Assembly (NCBI RefSeq): GCF_000953825.1 | Contig: NZ_BBUL01000092.1 | Span: 1 to 64,000 of the forward strand | Direction: 5' to 3' | Source of the DNA: Cellvibrio sp. OA-2007 | Lineage (GTDB): Bacteria; Pseudomonadota; Gammaproteobacteria; Pseudomonadales; Cellvibrionaceae | Length of the DNA: 64,000 bases | In this document: piece after piece, positions 30,159-40,700 of the stretch | Layout of the letters: the number at the start of each line of letters is the position of its first letter | How positions within the stretch are numbered: the first letter of the stretch is position 1 | The notes under the pieces: model-generated | The model's input: only the letters and a program-made list of their open reading frames with translations | Databases searched by the model: none | Told to the model about the DNA's origin: nothing | Translations under genes and position numbers: made by a program

Positions 30159-30689
30159 CTATGGTTTTAGGCTCAACCTGACCTTACCTAATTCCTTGCG
30201 ACCGTTTTGATTATGCTCTGCCACTTTTTCGACAGGCCATGTAAAAGGAATTTTAATTAACTCGCGCCCACCGACTTCGCGTGCTGCCTCAACCATCAAT
30301 GTATATTTACCTTGTTTCAAGCTGCCTAATGGCAATTGCCCTTCAGGGAATATGAATAGATGTTTTCCAGGTGCACGAGTTGCGCCGCTAACACCATCAA
30401 TCGGCATAGCCCTATTGCGCCCATCACGGCGCCACCACTGGCGCAAATCTTTTAACCAATCCTCACCGTGATCACTCTCCTCCCCATCTTCGTGGGTTTG
30501 GTAAAGCACTGCAAGATTAATGGGCGAAGAGTCTGGGCCATCAATCCAAATGGCGACATAAGGCCGATGATACTCAGCCACATCAAGGCGCGGAATCTCA
30601 AGCGACACCTCAAGCTCACCCGCCATTGCAGGTACAAACAAAAATAGGTTGAAGAAAAAAGACCCGCACAAAAACAAATAACGACACAT
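30159..30689 (-). CDS. Secreted DUF2271-family protein
   Basis: About 176 residues from the ATG at 30689, which has GGGAA upstream. A signal peptide (helix FLCGSFFFNLFLFVPAMAGE) sends it to the periplasm. The mature part is a beta-rich domain with HRPYVAIWIDGPD and KYTLMVEAAREVGGRELIKIPFTWP, typical of DUF2271. The family often sits beside PepSY membrane proteins and diflavin reductases in iron-uptake clusters, as here. Its exact role is unknown. Confidence 0.82.
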   Translation of the reverse strand: MCRYLFLCGSFFFNLFLFVPAMAGELEVSLEIPRLDVAEYHRPYVAIWIDGPDSSPINLAVLYQTHEDGEESDHGEDWLKDLRQWWRRDGRNRAMPIDGVSGATRAPGKHLFIFPEGQLPLGSLKQGKYTLMVEAAREVGGRELIKIPFTWPVEKVAEHNQNGRKELGKVRLSLKP

Positions 30690-30730
30690 AAAATTCCCTA
30701 CCAATGAATAATTCAACACTTATAAAAAAA

Positions 30731-31339
30731 TCAGTGCATAAACAACAATATGAGCAGCCAAGGCAACACAAGCCCTAAGCCCACTAATGGCCAAGTTGCA
30801 AAGCGCGTACTGGCATAGCGCTGTAGCAGCAGCAAGCCGGTAATACAAAAAATAATGCAGGCAACGGCAAACACATCGATAAACCAACTCCAAACGCCAC
30901 CGGTATTTCTGCCCTTGTGAAGATCATTAAAATAGGCGATCCAACCGCGATCAGTTTGTTCGTAAATTACCTCACCTGAAGTCAGGTCAATACTGACCCA
31001 TGCATCGCCGCCGGCTCGTGGTTGCGATAAATAAATATCATCTTCACTCCACTCAGCCATTCCATTGACAAGCGCGATAGAGTGATTGTCATCCAGCCAG
31101 TTTATAAGTGCGTCAGGTAGCGGAGCATGGGTGGGGAAATTATCCTTTGCAATTTGTTGCTGCAGATCTTTCAATAACGGCTTGGATAAAAACGCATCCT
31201 GTGTTTTCACGACTGGCTTGCTGGGGATTTGCGCAGCATGGTTTAGCGTAATGCCGGTAATTGCAAATAACAGCATACCCACGAGGCACAGCGCCGAACT
31301 CATCCAATGCCACTGGCGCACAGAACCCAACCAGGTCAT
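30731..31339 (-). CDS. PepSY-associated membrane protein
   Basis: 202 residues: an N-terminal helix (LCLVGMLLFAITGITLNHAAQ), a periplasmic PepSY-like domain (residues about 40-130, with AWVSIDLTSGEVIYEQTDRGW), and two or three C-terminal helices (WSWFIDVFAVACIIFCITGLLLL). The DLHKGRNTGGVWSWFID segment is typical of PepSY-TM proteins, some of which take part in ferric-siderophore reduction. It lies between PiuC and DUF2271 in the iron operon. Confidence 0.85.
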   Translation of the reverse strand: MTWLGSVRQWHWMSSALCLVGMLLFAITGITLNHAAQIPSKPVVKTQDAFLSKPLLKDLQQQIAKDNFPTHAPLPDALINWLDDNHSIALVNGMAEWSEDDIYLSQPRAGGDAWVSIDLTSGEVIYEQTDRGWIAYFNDLHKGRNTGGVWSWFIDVFAVACIIFCITGLLLLQRYASTRFATWPLVGLGLVLPWLLILLFMH

Positions 31340-31390
31340 TTAGTACCTCACACAAACGATTAAGTAAAAATTAATTTTTTTAAACAGCGA

Positions 31391-32074
31391 TCAAGTCGTT
31401 GCCCAACGGCGCAACAGGTTGTGATACACACCGGTAAGTTTCAGCAAATTGGCATCATCTGGTGCGACTGTCGGTGTGAGTGCTTGAATCGCCTGATCCA
31501 AATCAAACAACATACTGCGCTCAGCTTCATCACCGACGAGACTTTCGATCCAAAAAAATGACGCGATCCGCGCGCCTTTTGTCACCGGTGTCACGCGATG
31601 CAAACTGCTGGATGGATAGAGCACCATATCGCCAGCGGCCAATTTAATGACTTGCACCCCAAAAGCAGTTTCAATTTCCAGCTCGCCGCCCTCATACTCT
31701 TCTGCATCAGACAGAAATAAGGTTGCCGATAAATCACTGCGCAGCGAAACCGCAGTGCCGGGCACATGCATAATGGCACTGTCCACATGAGTGCCGTAAT
31801 GCCCGCCTTGGGTGTAGCAATTAAATTTAGGCGGATAAATTTTGTTAGGAAGCGCGGCAGACACAAATAGAGAATTAGCCGCTAACGTGCGCAACAAATG
31901 ATTGCCCAAGCTGCGCGCCAATTCACTCGCGTCATCCAGTTGCAGATTTTGTTTTGCAGAACGCGCCAATGTACCCGCGGTTTTAACGCCATCCTGCCAA
32001 TTGGCCTGTGCCAAGTGCTGACGAAATTGTGCAATTTCTTCGCTCGTTAATACTTGTTGAATCGTTATCAGCAT
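31391..32074 (-). CDS. piuC: Fe(II)/2-oxoglutarate-dependent PKHD-type hydroxylase (PiuC/YbiX)
   Basis: 227 residues from the ATG at 32074, the usual PiuC length. The iron triad is visible: HVD in [14 protein letters not shown], and a distal His in [11 protein letters not shown], followed by the Arg that holds 2-oxoglutarate ([10 protein letters not shown]). It starts four bases after the stop of the oxidase gene. PiuC/YbiX genes regularly accompany Fiu/PiuA receptors; the substrate is unproven. Confidence 0.92.
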   Translation of the reverse strand: MLITIQQVLTSEEIAQFRQHLAQANWQDGVKTAGTLARSAKQNLQLDDASELARSLGNHLLRTLAANSLFVSAALPNKIYPPKFNCYTQGGHYGTHVDSAIMHVPGTAVSLRSDLSATLFLSDAEEYEGGELEIETAFGVQVIKLAAGDMVLYPSSSLHRVTPVTKGARIASFFWIESLVGDEAERSMLFDLDQAIQALTPTVAPDDANLLKLTGVYHNLLRRWATT

Positions 32075-32078
32075 AAAT

Positions 32079-33218
32079 TTACTCACCAGAAAAATGGACA
32101 GCGCCAATAGTGGGAGCGCTGACCGCAGGCATTAAATAGGTTGTATCTATATCGCTAATGGCCGAACAGCCTGCCATTGCCATACACACTTCCAATTCTT
32201 CACGCAATAATTTCATCATATGCGCCACACCCAATGCACCGGCCACACTGAGCGCATAAATTTGTAAGCGGCCGATTAACACTCCATCGGCGCCCAGAGC
32301 TAGCGCTTTAAAAATATCCTTGCCAGAGCGGATACCGCTATCTAACAGCAATGGGAATTCTGCACCTACCGCACCGCGAATCAGTGGCAACATTTGCATA
32401 CTGGTAGCCACACCATCCAAACCGCGACCACCATGATTTGATACCACAATGCCAGTAATGCCGAGAGCTTTTAGGGCTTTGGCATCCTCTGGGTGCAACA
32501 CGCCTTTAACCCAAATAGGCAGCTTGGTTTGTGCTTGCAGCCATTGCAGATCTTGCCAGTTTGGAGCATTGCGCAGCAGCGAAAAAATATTTTTTGCAGG
32601 TGCAGCAGCAGACGATTCTGAACAATAGGAGCGCAAATTAACCGCACTAATTTCAGGCGGCAAATAAAAACCTGCATGTTGCGCGCGGCGGCTTGGTACT
32701 TGAATGGAGGCGTCCAGCGTGACTACCAAAGCACTATACCCGGCAGCCTCTGCGCGCTTAACCAAATCAAGCGTGTGCTCGCGCACTGGTTGAAAATAAA
32801 GTTGAAACCATTTATTGGCAGGCGTGGCAGCGGCAACATCTTCCAGCGAATGGCTAGATAAAGTACTGAGGATCAGCGTGGAATCCGTCGCGGCAGCGGC
32901 TCGCGCGCTATCTATTTCACCACCAGGATGCACTAAACGTTGATAGGCAACGGGCGCCAATAAAATCGGATGTGCAAATTGCTTTCCAGCGATGATGGTA
33001 TGCGTGGTTGCACTGGAGAGATCACGCAATAAACGCGGGCAAATTACATACTGTGAAAATGCCGCGCGATTTGCGGCGAGGGTTTCGTCCTGTGCACTGC
33101 CACCAGCTATATAGGCATAGGTGGGCGCAGGAATAAACCGCTGTGCAAGAGCTTCGTAGTCCTGCGCGGTAACAATATCCGCAGGAATACTCGTTAATGA
33201 TTTTAAGAGATTAGTCAT
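32079..33218 (-). CDS. FMN-dependent alpha-hydroxy acid oxidase/dehydrogenase (LldD-like)
   Basis: About 379 residues. The TIM-barrel FMN family marks are present: [33 protein letters not shown], the catalytic His and Arg in [12 protein letters not shown], and the FMN phosphate site [25 protein letters not shown]. It oxidises a 2-hydroxy acid such as lactate or a longer relative. The start is uncertain: the ATG at 33218 has no ribosome site because a terminator U-run lies just upstream, and a TTG at 33239 lies within the hairpin. A place between a Fiu-type receptor and piuC is unusual for this enzyme. Confidence 0.85.
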   Translation of the reverse strand: MTNLLKSLTSIPADIVTAQDYEALAQRFIPAPTYAYIAGGSAQDETLAANRAAFSQYVICPRLLRDLSSATTHTIIAGKQFAHPILLAPVAYQRLVHPGGEIDSARAAAATDSTLILSTLSSHSLEDVAAATPANKWFQLYFQPVREHTLDLVKRAEAAGYSALVVTLDASIQVPSRRAQHAGFYLPPEISAVNLRSYCSESSAAAPAKNIFSLLRNAPNWQDLQWLQAQTKLPIWVKGVLHPEDAKALKALGITGIVVSNHGGRGLDGVATSMQMLPLIRGAVGAEFPLLLDSGIRSGKDIFKALALGADGVLIGRLQIYALSVAGALGVAHMMKLLREELEVCMAMAGCSAISDIDTTYLMPAVSAPTIGAVHFSGE

Positions 33219-33224
33219 AGATAT

Positions 33225-33247
33225 AAAAAAGCCGGGCAAGGCCCGGC
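33225..33247 (-). terminator. Hairpin terminator after the Fiu-type receptor gene
   Basis: A 7-bp stem (GCCGGGC with GCCCGGC) and a 3-base loop are followed on the minus strand by six T. It sits 17 bases after the receptor stop and 7 bases before the next ATG, so it probably lowers expression of the downstream genes. Confidence 0.88.
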
Positions 33248-33264
33248 TTCTCGTTAATTACGAT

Positions 33265-35616
33265 TTAAAAATCGTAGGTTAAAGTCACGCGAACATTTCG
33301 TGCATCACCCATATACAGGAATGAACCTGAACGATAAGCCGCAAGATAATAATCTTTGTCAGTGACGTTACCAACATTCAAACGAACATCCAAGTCTTCA
33401 TTAAACTCGTAGGTAGAGAACAAATCATACACAGTGTATGACGGTACTGGCTGACTGTATTGCCCCTCGGCGTTGAAGCTTGCAGCCGTATCAGGTTGAC
33501 CGGCAAATTTTTCACTTTCGTATTTAGCCGCGGCGCCAAATGAAAAATTGTCGGTAAATTGATATTTAAGCTGCAGCACCGCAGTTTCTTCAGCAAAGTT
33601 ACTCAAGGTTTTACCGACATAGGTTGCAGTAGCCGACTCAAGCACTTCTGCATCCATAATGGTAATGCCGGCTTGCACAGTTAACTTGTCAGTTATCGCA
33701 CCTGTAGCACCAAACTCAATCCCTTTTACACGGTTTTCACCGGTATTAAATGTACCGACCGAATCGTAGTTCGCGCCCTCCATAATGTCGGATTTGGTAA
33801 TCTGAAAGATCGCTGCAGTTAACAACAACTGCTCATCAAAAATATTCCACTTGGTACCCAGTTCGATATTTTTTGAAGATTCCGGATCAGCAGCGGCAAC
33901 TTCGCCATTATTAATCACTGTACCGCCATAACCACTACTGGTGCCTACGTCTGACTCACCGCCATTGATATCACTGGCGGTAGCGTAGCTGAAATAGATA
34001 TTACCCACACTGTTTATATCATAGGTAATACCTACATAACCGTTCACCAGCGTATCGGAATAATCGTATTCCGCCTGTGCAAGAGTACTGGTATTTTGTG
34101 TTTTCAAATCAAAATCAAACTGGTCGGCACGGACACCAGCAAAAACTGTCCAGTCATCAGTTAAATCAACCGTATCCATTAACGCCAAGGAGGTGGTTTC
34201 TACCGCCCAATCAGTATCCCAAGTACCTTTGGTGATTTGACGATTCATCAAGGTATTCAAGCCATTTACACTTTTGCCATTAGCACCCACTGCGCACCAT
34301 GTAGAACTTGTAGTGCCTGCTGTACGACCGGGAACAATGCAGTTTTGACCTGAACTGCCAACGCTGTAGACACCGTTCAATACACTGTGATCGGTGTATT
34401 CCAAACTGACTATAAATTCGTGATCTTTACCCGCCAGATTTTTGTTGATAAACAAATTGGTTTGATTGGCGAAATAATCAACATCCTGCCAGCCTTGGTG
34501 AGTACTTAAAGTAATCGTTTCGTAAATTCCGCCCGGATTAGTAGCTGCAGTGGTTGCACTGCGCGCGCCTGTCACCACATAACCATTTTCCGAAGTGCCC
34601 TGACGAGTAATGTTGCTTAAACGCACATCGGAATTGAAACGGTACTTCACTCGCGCAGTAAAAGTATCGACATCAGATTCTTGAAAGTCTTGCTGTTGCG
34701 CGTACACCGGAACGCTTTTTGCGGGCTTACGATTAGGAACATCTCCAATCAAAAAGCCACCCAAATCCGGATTGTCTTTTGCATCCATACCGTAATAATC
34801 GAGTACAACTTCTAATTCGTCAGATGGCATATAAAGGCCGGAAAGCGCAACACCTTTACGCTCGCGATCTGCCGGTGCACGATCAGGTACTTCTTCATAA
34901 CCATACAAAAGGTTAGCGCGCACAGCGGCTTGTTCATTGATTACCTGGTTGGTATCCAAGGTTACTCGCGTGTGTTTATCGCTTCCAATACCCGTTGCCA
35001 ATGTACTGAAATCATAATCAGTAGTGGCTTGCTTGGTGATCGCATTAATTGCACCGCCTGAGGTACCGCGCCCGGCAAAACTGGAATTAGGCCCCTTGGA
35101 AATTTCAATTTGCTCAACTACAAAACTTTCACGTGTTGTCATGCCGGGATCGCGCAAACCATCCACAAACACATCACTGCGCGCTTCCTGACCACGAATA
35201 ATGTAACGGTCGCCAAAGGCATTCCCATTTTCACCCGTACCCAGTGTGATACCTGGCTGTGCATCGAGAATTTGTTTAAGGTCGGTATAACCAGATTCAT
35301 CGATTTGTGCCTTGGTGAGCACAGAAATATTTTGGGGTGTTTCGGCCAGTGGGCGAGTATGGCGCTCGTCGCCAGAAAATTGCGCTTTGTACGGAACACC
35401 TGGTTGCGCATTAGGATTAGGGTCAATCGCAGCGGCTTCAACCTTTACAACATTGAGTTTGTTATCAGGTTGATCTTGTTTTTCATCGGCGGCAAATGCT
35501 GCCAAAGGCAATAACATGGCAGCGGCAATACCAGCGGCCAGACTATTTTTGTTTAGCGCGTTATTGGCATAAGTAGGGGTGCGAAAACTCGCAATAGTTT
35601 TGATCTGCTTAGACAT
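33265..35616 (-). CDS. fiu: TonB-dependent siderophore receptor (Fiu/PiuA type)
   Basis: 783 residues. A signal peptide ends near AAFAADE. A TonB-box-like stretch (LNVVKVEA) comes before the plug domain (residues about 75-200: PLAETPQNISVLTKAQI, IIRGQEARSDVFVDGLRD, EQIEISKGPNSSFAGRGTSGG). The rest is a 22-strand beta-barrel ending in the usual aromatic residue (VTLTYDF). Such outer-membrane receptors import ferric catecholate complexes with energy from TonB-ExbBD. It is flanked by PepSY upstream and piuC downstream, which matches Fiu/PiuA clusters. Fur regulation is likely through the box upstream of the PepSY gene. Confidence 0.92.
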   Translation of the reverse strand: MSKQIKTIASFRTPTYANNALNKNSLAAGIAAAMLLPLAAFAADEKQDQPDNKLNVVKVEAAAIDPNPNAQPGVPYKAQFSGDERHTRPLAETPQNISVLTKAQIDESGYTDLKQILDAQPGITLGTGENGNAFGDRYIIRGQEARSDVFVDGLRDPGMTTRESFVVEQIEISKGPNSSFAGRGTSGGAINAITKQATTDYDFSTLATGIGSDKHTRVTLDTNQVINEQAAVRANLLYGYEEVPDRAPADRERKGVALSGLYMPSDELEVVLDYYGMDAKDNPDLGGFLIGDVPNRKPAKSVPVYAQQQDFQESDVDTFTARVKYRFNSDVRLSNITRQGTSENGYVVTGARSATTAATNPGGIYETITLSTHQGWQDVDYFANQTNLFINKNLAGKDHEFIVSLEYTDHSVLNGVYSVGSSGQNCIVPGRTAGTTSSTWCAVGANGKSVNGLNTLMNRQITKGTWDTDWAVETTSLALMDTVDLTDDWTVFAGVRADQFDFDLKTQNTSTLAQAEYDYSDTLVNGYVGITYDINSVGNIYFSYATASDINGGESDVGTSSGYGGTVINNGEVAAADPESSKNIELGTKWNIFDEQLLLTAAIFQITKSDIMEGANYDSVGTFNTGENRVKGIEFGATGAITDKLTVQAGITIMDAEVLESATATYVGKTLSNFAEETAVLQLKYQFTDNFSFGAAAKYESEKFAGQPDTAASFNAEGQYSQPVPSYTVYDLFSTYEFNEDLDVRLNVGNVTDKDYYLAAYRSGSFLYMGDARNVRVTLTYDF

Positions 35617-35715
35617 TTTTTTACCTAGTTCTTGTATGTGTGTGTATTACGGTTTGCGTACAGCCATGCATTCATTATTCAATTGAATGTCTTGTTTTCA
35701 TGAAATCAATGCGCA

Positions 35716-36015
35716 TTAGTCACGGATTTTTTTCTTGACCAGAGCACCAGTCACTGGATCGAAATAAGCTTCAATTTCTTCAAATTTTTTGCCGTCTTTA
35801 CTTAAACCCCAGCCATAAATTTCATAGCAGGTACCGGCAACCTGAAATTTTTTGATCGCAAAGCCATGTTCATTCACGATCTTTTTTTGCATATCTAAAA
35901 TGTGCAGCCATTGTTCGCGCGGAGCATCGGTACATTTAGCACTGACATGTGCTTGCAACGCGCCACTGCTCAGCAACATAGCGGCACCCGCCAACAGAAC
36001 AGACAATCTCTTCAC
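35716..36015 (-). CDS. Small secreted PepSY-domain protein
   Basis: 99 residues with a signal peptide (SVLLAGAAMLLSSGALQAHV). The mature part is a PepSY-like fold (FAIKKFQVAGTCYEIYGW, then FEEIEAYFDPVTGALVKK) with two cysteines that can form a disulfide in the periplasm. It is the first gene of the iron cluster; the receptor follows after about 100 bases. Small PepSY proteins of this kind are common next to Fiu-type receptors; the role is unknown. Confidence 0.82.
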   Translation of the reverse strand: MKRLSVLLAGAAMLLSSGALQAHVSAKCTDAPREQWLHILDMQKKIVNEHGFAIKKFQVAGTCYEIYGWGLSKDGKKFEEIEAYFDPVTGALVKKKIRD

Positions 36016-36098
36016 GATACCAACCCCTTACCTAACAGATATGGAACTCTCAATATGACTTTAGCCGCGCAGTGCACCGCACGATACAGCTAACACTA

Positions 36099-36125
36099 AT
36101 GCAAATACTAACAATTCTCATTATC
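36099..36125 (-). promoter_or_regulatory. Fur box upstream of the iron cluster
   Basis: On the minus strand GATAATGAGAATTGTTAGT matches 14 of the 19 bases of the Fur consensus, with two tandem GATAAT-like hexamers at its start. It lies about 85 bases before the PepSY gene, the right place for iron-dependent repression. Confidence 0.75.
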
Positions 36126-36350
36126 TTGGTGAAGATAAAAAAAATCAAGCAGAACCTGAGATAATGTGTAGAGGCCATACTAAGGATTAAAAAAACGTAC
36201 AGAGAGAGACTACAAGCAGTCCTGATGGGGCATTGCGATTGATTAGCAGAGCAAATAAGCGACTTTTATGCACCAAAAATAACGCTGGATAGGCTCAAAT
36301 ACAGAGCCAACTCCAATAAAGCGGTACACCTATACTAATTATCTGACAAA
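36126..36350. other. Intergenic region with no gene seen
   Basis: Between the Fur box and the nfuA terminator I see no open frame with a ribosome site and no clear dyad. It is A/T-rich and probably holds the distal promoter region of the iron cluster. Confidence 0.5.
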
Positions 36351-36386
36351 AAAATACCGCCTCAGAACGCTCTGAGGCGGTATTTT
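36351..36386 (-). terminator. Terminator of nfuA
   Basis: A perfect 16-bp stem (AAAATACCGCCTCAGA paired with its complement) around a 4-base loop, followed on the minus strand by a T run. It could also work on the plus strand. Confidence 0.93.
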
Positions 36387-36410
36387 TTTGCGTAATTTTT
36401 TTAAACCGAA

Positions 36411-36998
36411 TTACATATAGGCATTGGTGCGATCGGTATGGTCGGTCACATCGCGGATACCTTTTAGCTCGGGCAATTTATCCATCAATTGCACTTCAAT
36501 ACCCTGCTTCAGAGTAATTGCTACCGAGCCGCAACCTTGGCAGCCGCCACCAAATTTCAGAATGGCGATCATATCGTCAGTCACCTCTACCAGGCTGACA
36601 TTACCGCCATGCGCGGCGAGGCTCGGGTTTACATCGTTATACAACACATAATTGATGCGATCTTCCAGTGGACTGTCGTCGGTCACGCGCGGCATTTTGG
36701 AGTTGGGCGCGCGAATGGTTAACTGGCCACCCATACGATCTGCCGAGTAATCCACTTTCGCATCTTCCAAAAACGGCAAGCTGCGCTCCTCAAAGTAGGC
36801 ATTGAAGCCATTGAGCGGAACAATCACATCGCCCTCTTTTTCTTCGCCCGGGCGACAGTAAGCAATGCAGGTCTCTGCGTTGGATGTACCCGGGTTCGCA
36901 ACAAACATGCGGATGCCAATGCCATCGTTGTCTTTCTGCTTATCTAACAACTCTTTCAAATATTGCTGGGCGGATTCGGTGATATCGACGTTGACCAT
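36411..36998 (-). CDS. nfuA: Fe-S cluster carrier NfuA
   Basis: 195 residues. The N-terminal A-type-like domain (degenerate, without all three Cys) runs to about residue 95. The C-terminal Nfu domain has the cluster-binding CxxC in [17 protein letters not shown] near residue 150. The protein holds and delivers 4Fe-4S clusters, especially under oxidative stress or iron limitation. It stands as a single gene with its own terminator. Confidence 0.96.
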   Translation of the reverse strand: MVNVDITESAQQYLKELLDKQKDNDGIGIRMFVANPGTSNAETCIAYCRPGEEKEGDVIVPLNGFNAYFEERSLPFLEDAKVDYSADRMGGQLTIRAPNSKMPRVTDDSPLEDRINYVLYNDVNPSLAAHGGNVSLVEVTDDMIAILKFGGGCQGCGSVAITLKQGIEVQLMDKLPELKGIRDVTDHTDRTNAYM

Positions 36999-37335
36999 AG
37001 TAACCTTTCTGTAAATACCTAATACCTGATTAAATTACTCGGGTATTCTACTGCAAAGGCACCATTCAAGGCACTAGCAAAGCCTTAAAAGAAACAAGTA
37101 ATTTACAATCGCAACTATAGTCCCAGGATTTATAAGGATTATCCGAATAACAGAATCAGCTTATTTCAGGGCTACCGTTCATATCCGCCATGCTACCGAC
37201 CATCTGTTGTTAACATTCCTTTAACAAATAAACGTGATATCTGTCACAATTGTCATTTAAGATTGCATTAATCAGGCTATGCTTTAATCAACACCTGTAA
37301 AAAAATTGTACGCCAGCATCAACCGGAGGCTCCCG

Positions 37336-37560
37336 ATGAGCGACCCCCAAGACTTTTTACTCAACGCCAAAAACCTGAGAATAACCACCTATCTCAGTCT
37401 TGCCATCGCCAATATGCTGTTTGGCGCACTTCACCCAGAATCAATCGTGGTAGCTGGTTGTGGTTTCGCATTCTTCGCCGCACTCACCTTGAGCAACCTG
37501 CGCCCCAACGAGCAGGAAAAAGACCGCTCCGACAAAAAGCTGGCACATATCGATAAATAG
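37336..37560 (+). CDS. Small membrane protein of unknown function
   Basis: 74 residues from the ATG at 37336, which is preceded by a strong GGAGG site 7 bases away. Two hydrophobic stretches (residues about 25-55: TYLSLAIANMLFGAL and SIVVAGCGFAFFAALTL) and a charged C-terminus (EQEKDRSDKKLAHIDK) suggest a small two-helix inner-membrane protein. I do not recognise the family. Confidence 0.7.
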   Translation: MSDPQDFLLNAKNLRITTYLSLAIANMLFGALHPESIVVAGCGFAFFAALTLSNLRPNEQEKDRSDKKLAHIDK

Positions 37561-37667
37561 CCGCTTGCGTTTATCGCTCTACCCCTGCAACAGCCAATCC
37601 CGACTAAACTCATATGCGGATTGGCTGGCTCTCCCGACTCTATCTACCCGATAAATCCTGCGCAGCT

Positions 37668-37688
37668 CCGCCCCTGATGGCGGGTTTT
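37668..37688 (+). terminator. Weak terminator before metH
   Basis: A 5-bp GC stem (CCGCC with GGCGG) and a 6-base loop, followed by G and four T, lie downstream of the small membrane protein gene. Confidence 0.5.
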
Positions 37689-37689
37689 C

Positions 37690-37698
37690 TGCTAGAAT
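37690..37698 (+). promoter_or_regulatory. Possible extended -10 promoter of metH
   Basis: TGCTAGAAT matches the extended -10 form TGn-TATAAT with one mismatch. It lies about 80 bases before the metH ATG; no convincing -35 is visible. Confidence 0.35.
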
Positions 37699-37778
37699 TC
37701 GCGCCAATTTTCTATATCAATCTTTTTTGATATTGCCCGACTTTCAAGCGGGCGATAGCCCATAGCAAAGGTTTCCCG

Positions 37779-40700
37779 ATGACTATTCCAGCCGCACTCA
37801 AAGCCCGTATCGATTCACTCCACAACGCCATTAAAGAGCGCATCCTGATTCTGGATGGCGGCATGGGCACCATGATCCAAAGCTACAAGCTGCAGGAGGC
37901 GGATTATCGCGGTGCGCGCTTTGCCGATTACCACATGGATATCGCCGGCAATAACGATTTGCTCAGCATCACCAAACCCGAAGTCATTCGCGATATTCAG
38001 CGCGCCTATTTAGAGGCCGGTGCGGATATTCTGGAAACCAACACCTTTAACTCCACCCGCATCTCCATGGCCGATTACGACATGGAAGAGCTGGTGTACG
38101 AGCTGAACTTCGCCTCGGCCAAACTTGCGCGCGACCTCTGCGATGAAATGACTGCACAGAATCCAGCCAAACCGCGTTTTGTCGCCGGGGTGCTGGGGCC
38201 GACCAGCCGCACCTGTTCTATTTCACCCGATGTCAATGACCCCAGCGCGCGCAACGTGACCTTTGATTTGCTCGTTGAAAACTATGTGGAAGCCCTGGGC
38301 GGATTGGTCAACGGCGGCGCCGATATTATTTTGATCGAAACCATTTTCGATACGCTTAACGCCAAAGCCGCCGTATTTGCGGTGAAAAAATATTTTGATG
38401 AGGTCGGCTTTGAATTGCCGATTATGATTTCCGGCACCATTACCGATGCCTCTGGCCGCACCCTGTCCGGCCAAACTACCGAAGCCTTTTACAACTCCCT
38501 CGCCCACGCGCGCCCACTGAGCATGGGCTTGAACTGCGCACTGGGCGCCAAAGAACTGCGCCAATACGTGCAAGAGCTGTCCCGCGTGGCCAACTGTTTT
38601 GTCAGTGCGCACCCCAATGCCGGTTTGCCCAATGAATTTGGTGAGTACGATCAAACCGCGCAAGAAATGGTGGAGATTGTTGAAGAATTTGCCGCGAGCG
38701 GCTTCTTAAATATTATTGGCGGCTGCTGCGGTACTACACCCGCACACATCAAAGCCCTCGCCGATGTAATGAGCAAATACGCTCCGCGCCAAATTCCCGA
38801 GATCGAACCTGCTTGTCGCTTGTCTGGTTTAGAGCCGTTCAACATCACCAAAGATTCATTGTTTGTAAACGTGGGCGAGCGCTGCAACGTAACTGGTTCG
38901 GCGCGTTTTAAACGTTTGATTGTGGAAGAAGATTATTCCACTGCATTAGAAGTTGCGCTGGAACAAGTTGAAAACGGTGCGCAGATTATCGATATCAACA
39001 TGGACGAAGGCATGCTCGATGCCGAAAAAGCCATGGTGAAATTTTTGAATCTGGTTGCCGGTGAGCCCGACATCGCCCGCGTACCGATTATGGTGGATTC
39101 CTCAAAATGGGAAATCATCGAAGCCGGTTTAAAGTGCATTCAAGGTAAACCGATTGTTAACTCGATCTCATTAAAAGAAGGCGAAGAAGAATTTCTCGCT
39201 AAAGCCAAACTCTGTATGCGCTACGGTGCAGCCGTGGTGGTAATGGCGTTTGATGAAACCGGCCAAGCCGATACCATGGCGCGCAAAAAAGAAATCTGTG
39301 AGCGCTCTTATCGCACCCTCGTCGATAAATTAAATTTCCCACCGGAAGATATTATTTTCGACCCAAATATTTTTGCGGTCGCCACCGGTATTGAAGAGCA
39401 CAACAACTACGCCGTCGATTTTATTGAAGCCACCCGCTGGATTCGCCAAAACCTGCCCCACGCCGGTGTGAGCGGCGGCGTATCTAACGTGTCTTTCTCC
39501 TTCCGTGGCAACAACCCGGTGCGCGAAGCAATTCACTCAGTATTTTTGTATCACGCGATTAAAGCGGGTATGAACATGGGTATCGTTAACGCCAGCCAGT
39601 TGGCGGTGTACGACGACTTGCCGCAAGAATTAAAAGACAAAGTGGAAGACGTAATTCTCAACCGCAACAGCAACGGCACTGAAGCCCTGCTCGATATCGC
39701 TGAAAAATATCGCGGTGACGGTTCAACTGGCGAAGTAAAAGAAGACGCGGAATGGCGCTCGCTGCCGATTGCCAAGCGCATCGAACACTCGCTGGTAAAA
39801 GGGATTTCCACCCACATTATTGAAGACACCGAAGAAGCACGCCAACACTACCCTCGCCCACTGGATGTGATCGAAGGCCCACTCATGGACGGCATGAACG
39901 TGGTCGGCGATTTGTTCGGCGCCGGTAAAATGTTTTTGCCGCAAGTGGTGAAATCCGCGCGCGTAATGAAGCAATCAGTCGCTTATTTGCAACCTTATAT
40001 CGAAGCAGAAAAAACCGAGGCCTCAAAACCTAACGGCAAAATTCTTATGGCCACGGTCAAAGGCGATGTGCATGACATCGGCAAAAATATTGTCGGCGTA
40101 GTATTGCAGTGCAATAACTTTGAAGTGGTTGACCTGGGTGTAATGGTGCCCTGCGATAAAATTATCGATACCGCCATTGAACAAAACTGCGACATCATCG
40201 GCCTCTCAGGTTTGATCACTCCATCACTGGATGAAATGGTATTTGTTGGCCGCGAAATGGAACGCCGTGGTATTAATCTGCCGCTAATGATCGGCGGTGC
40301 CACCACCTCCAAAGCACACACTGCGGTAAAAATTGATCCGGTATTTAAACTCAATCAAGTAGTTTACGTAGCTGACGCCTCACGCGCGGTAGGTGTAGCT
40401 AGCACTTTATTGTCAGACGAGTTGCGTCCGAAATTTGTAGCAGATTTAAAACAAGAATACATCGAAGTACGCGAGCGCAATGCCAACCGCAAACCGCGCG
40501 GCACAGTACGCACCTACCCTGAAGCTATCGCCAAAGGCCTGAAACTGGATTGGGATAATTACACTCCCCCAGCGCCCGCCTTTACCGGCGTAAAAGTCTT
40601 TGAAGATTACGATTTAAATACACTGGTTGATTTTATCGACTGGACACCGTTTTTTATCAGCTGGGATCTCGCCGGTAAATTCCCGCGCATTCTGGACGAT

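Noticed and set aside
37561-37778. Cobalamin or S-adenosylhomocysteine riboswitch upstream of metH
   Set aside because: Neither a B12-box nor the conserved SAH riboswitch core could be found; only a small hairpin with a weak T run.
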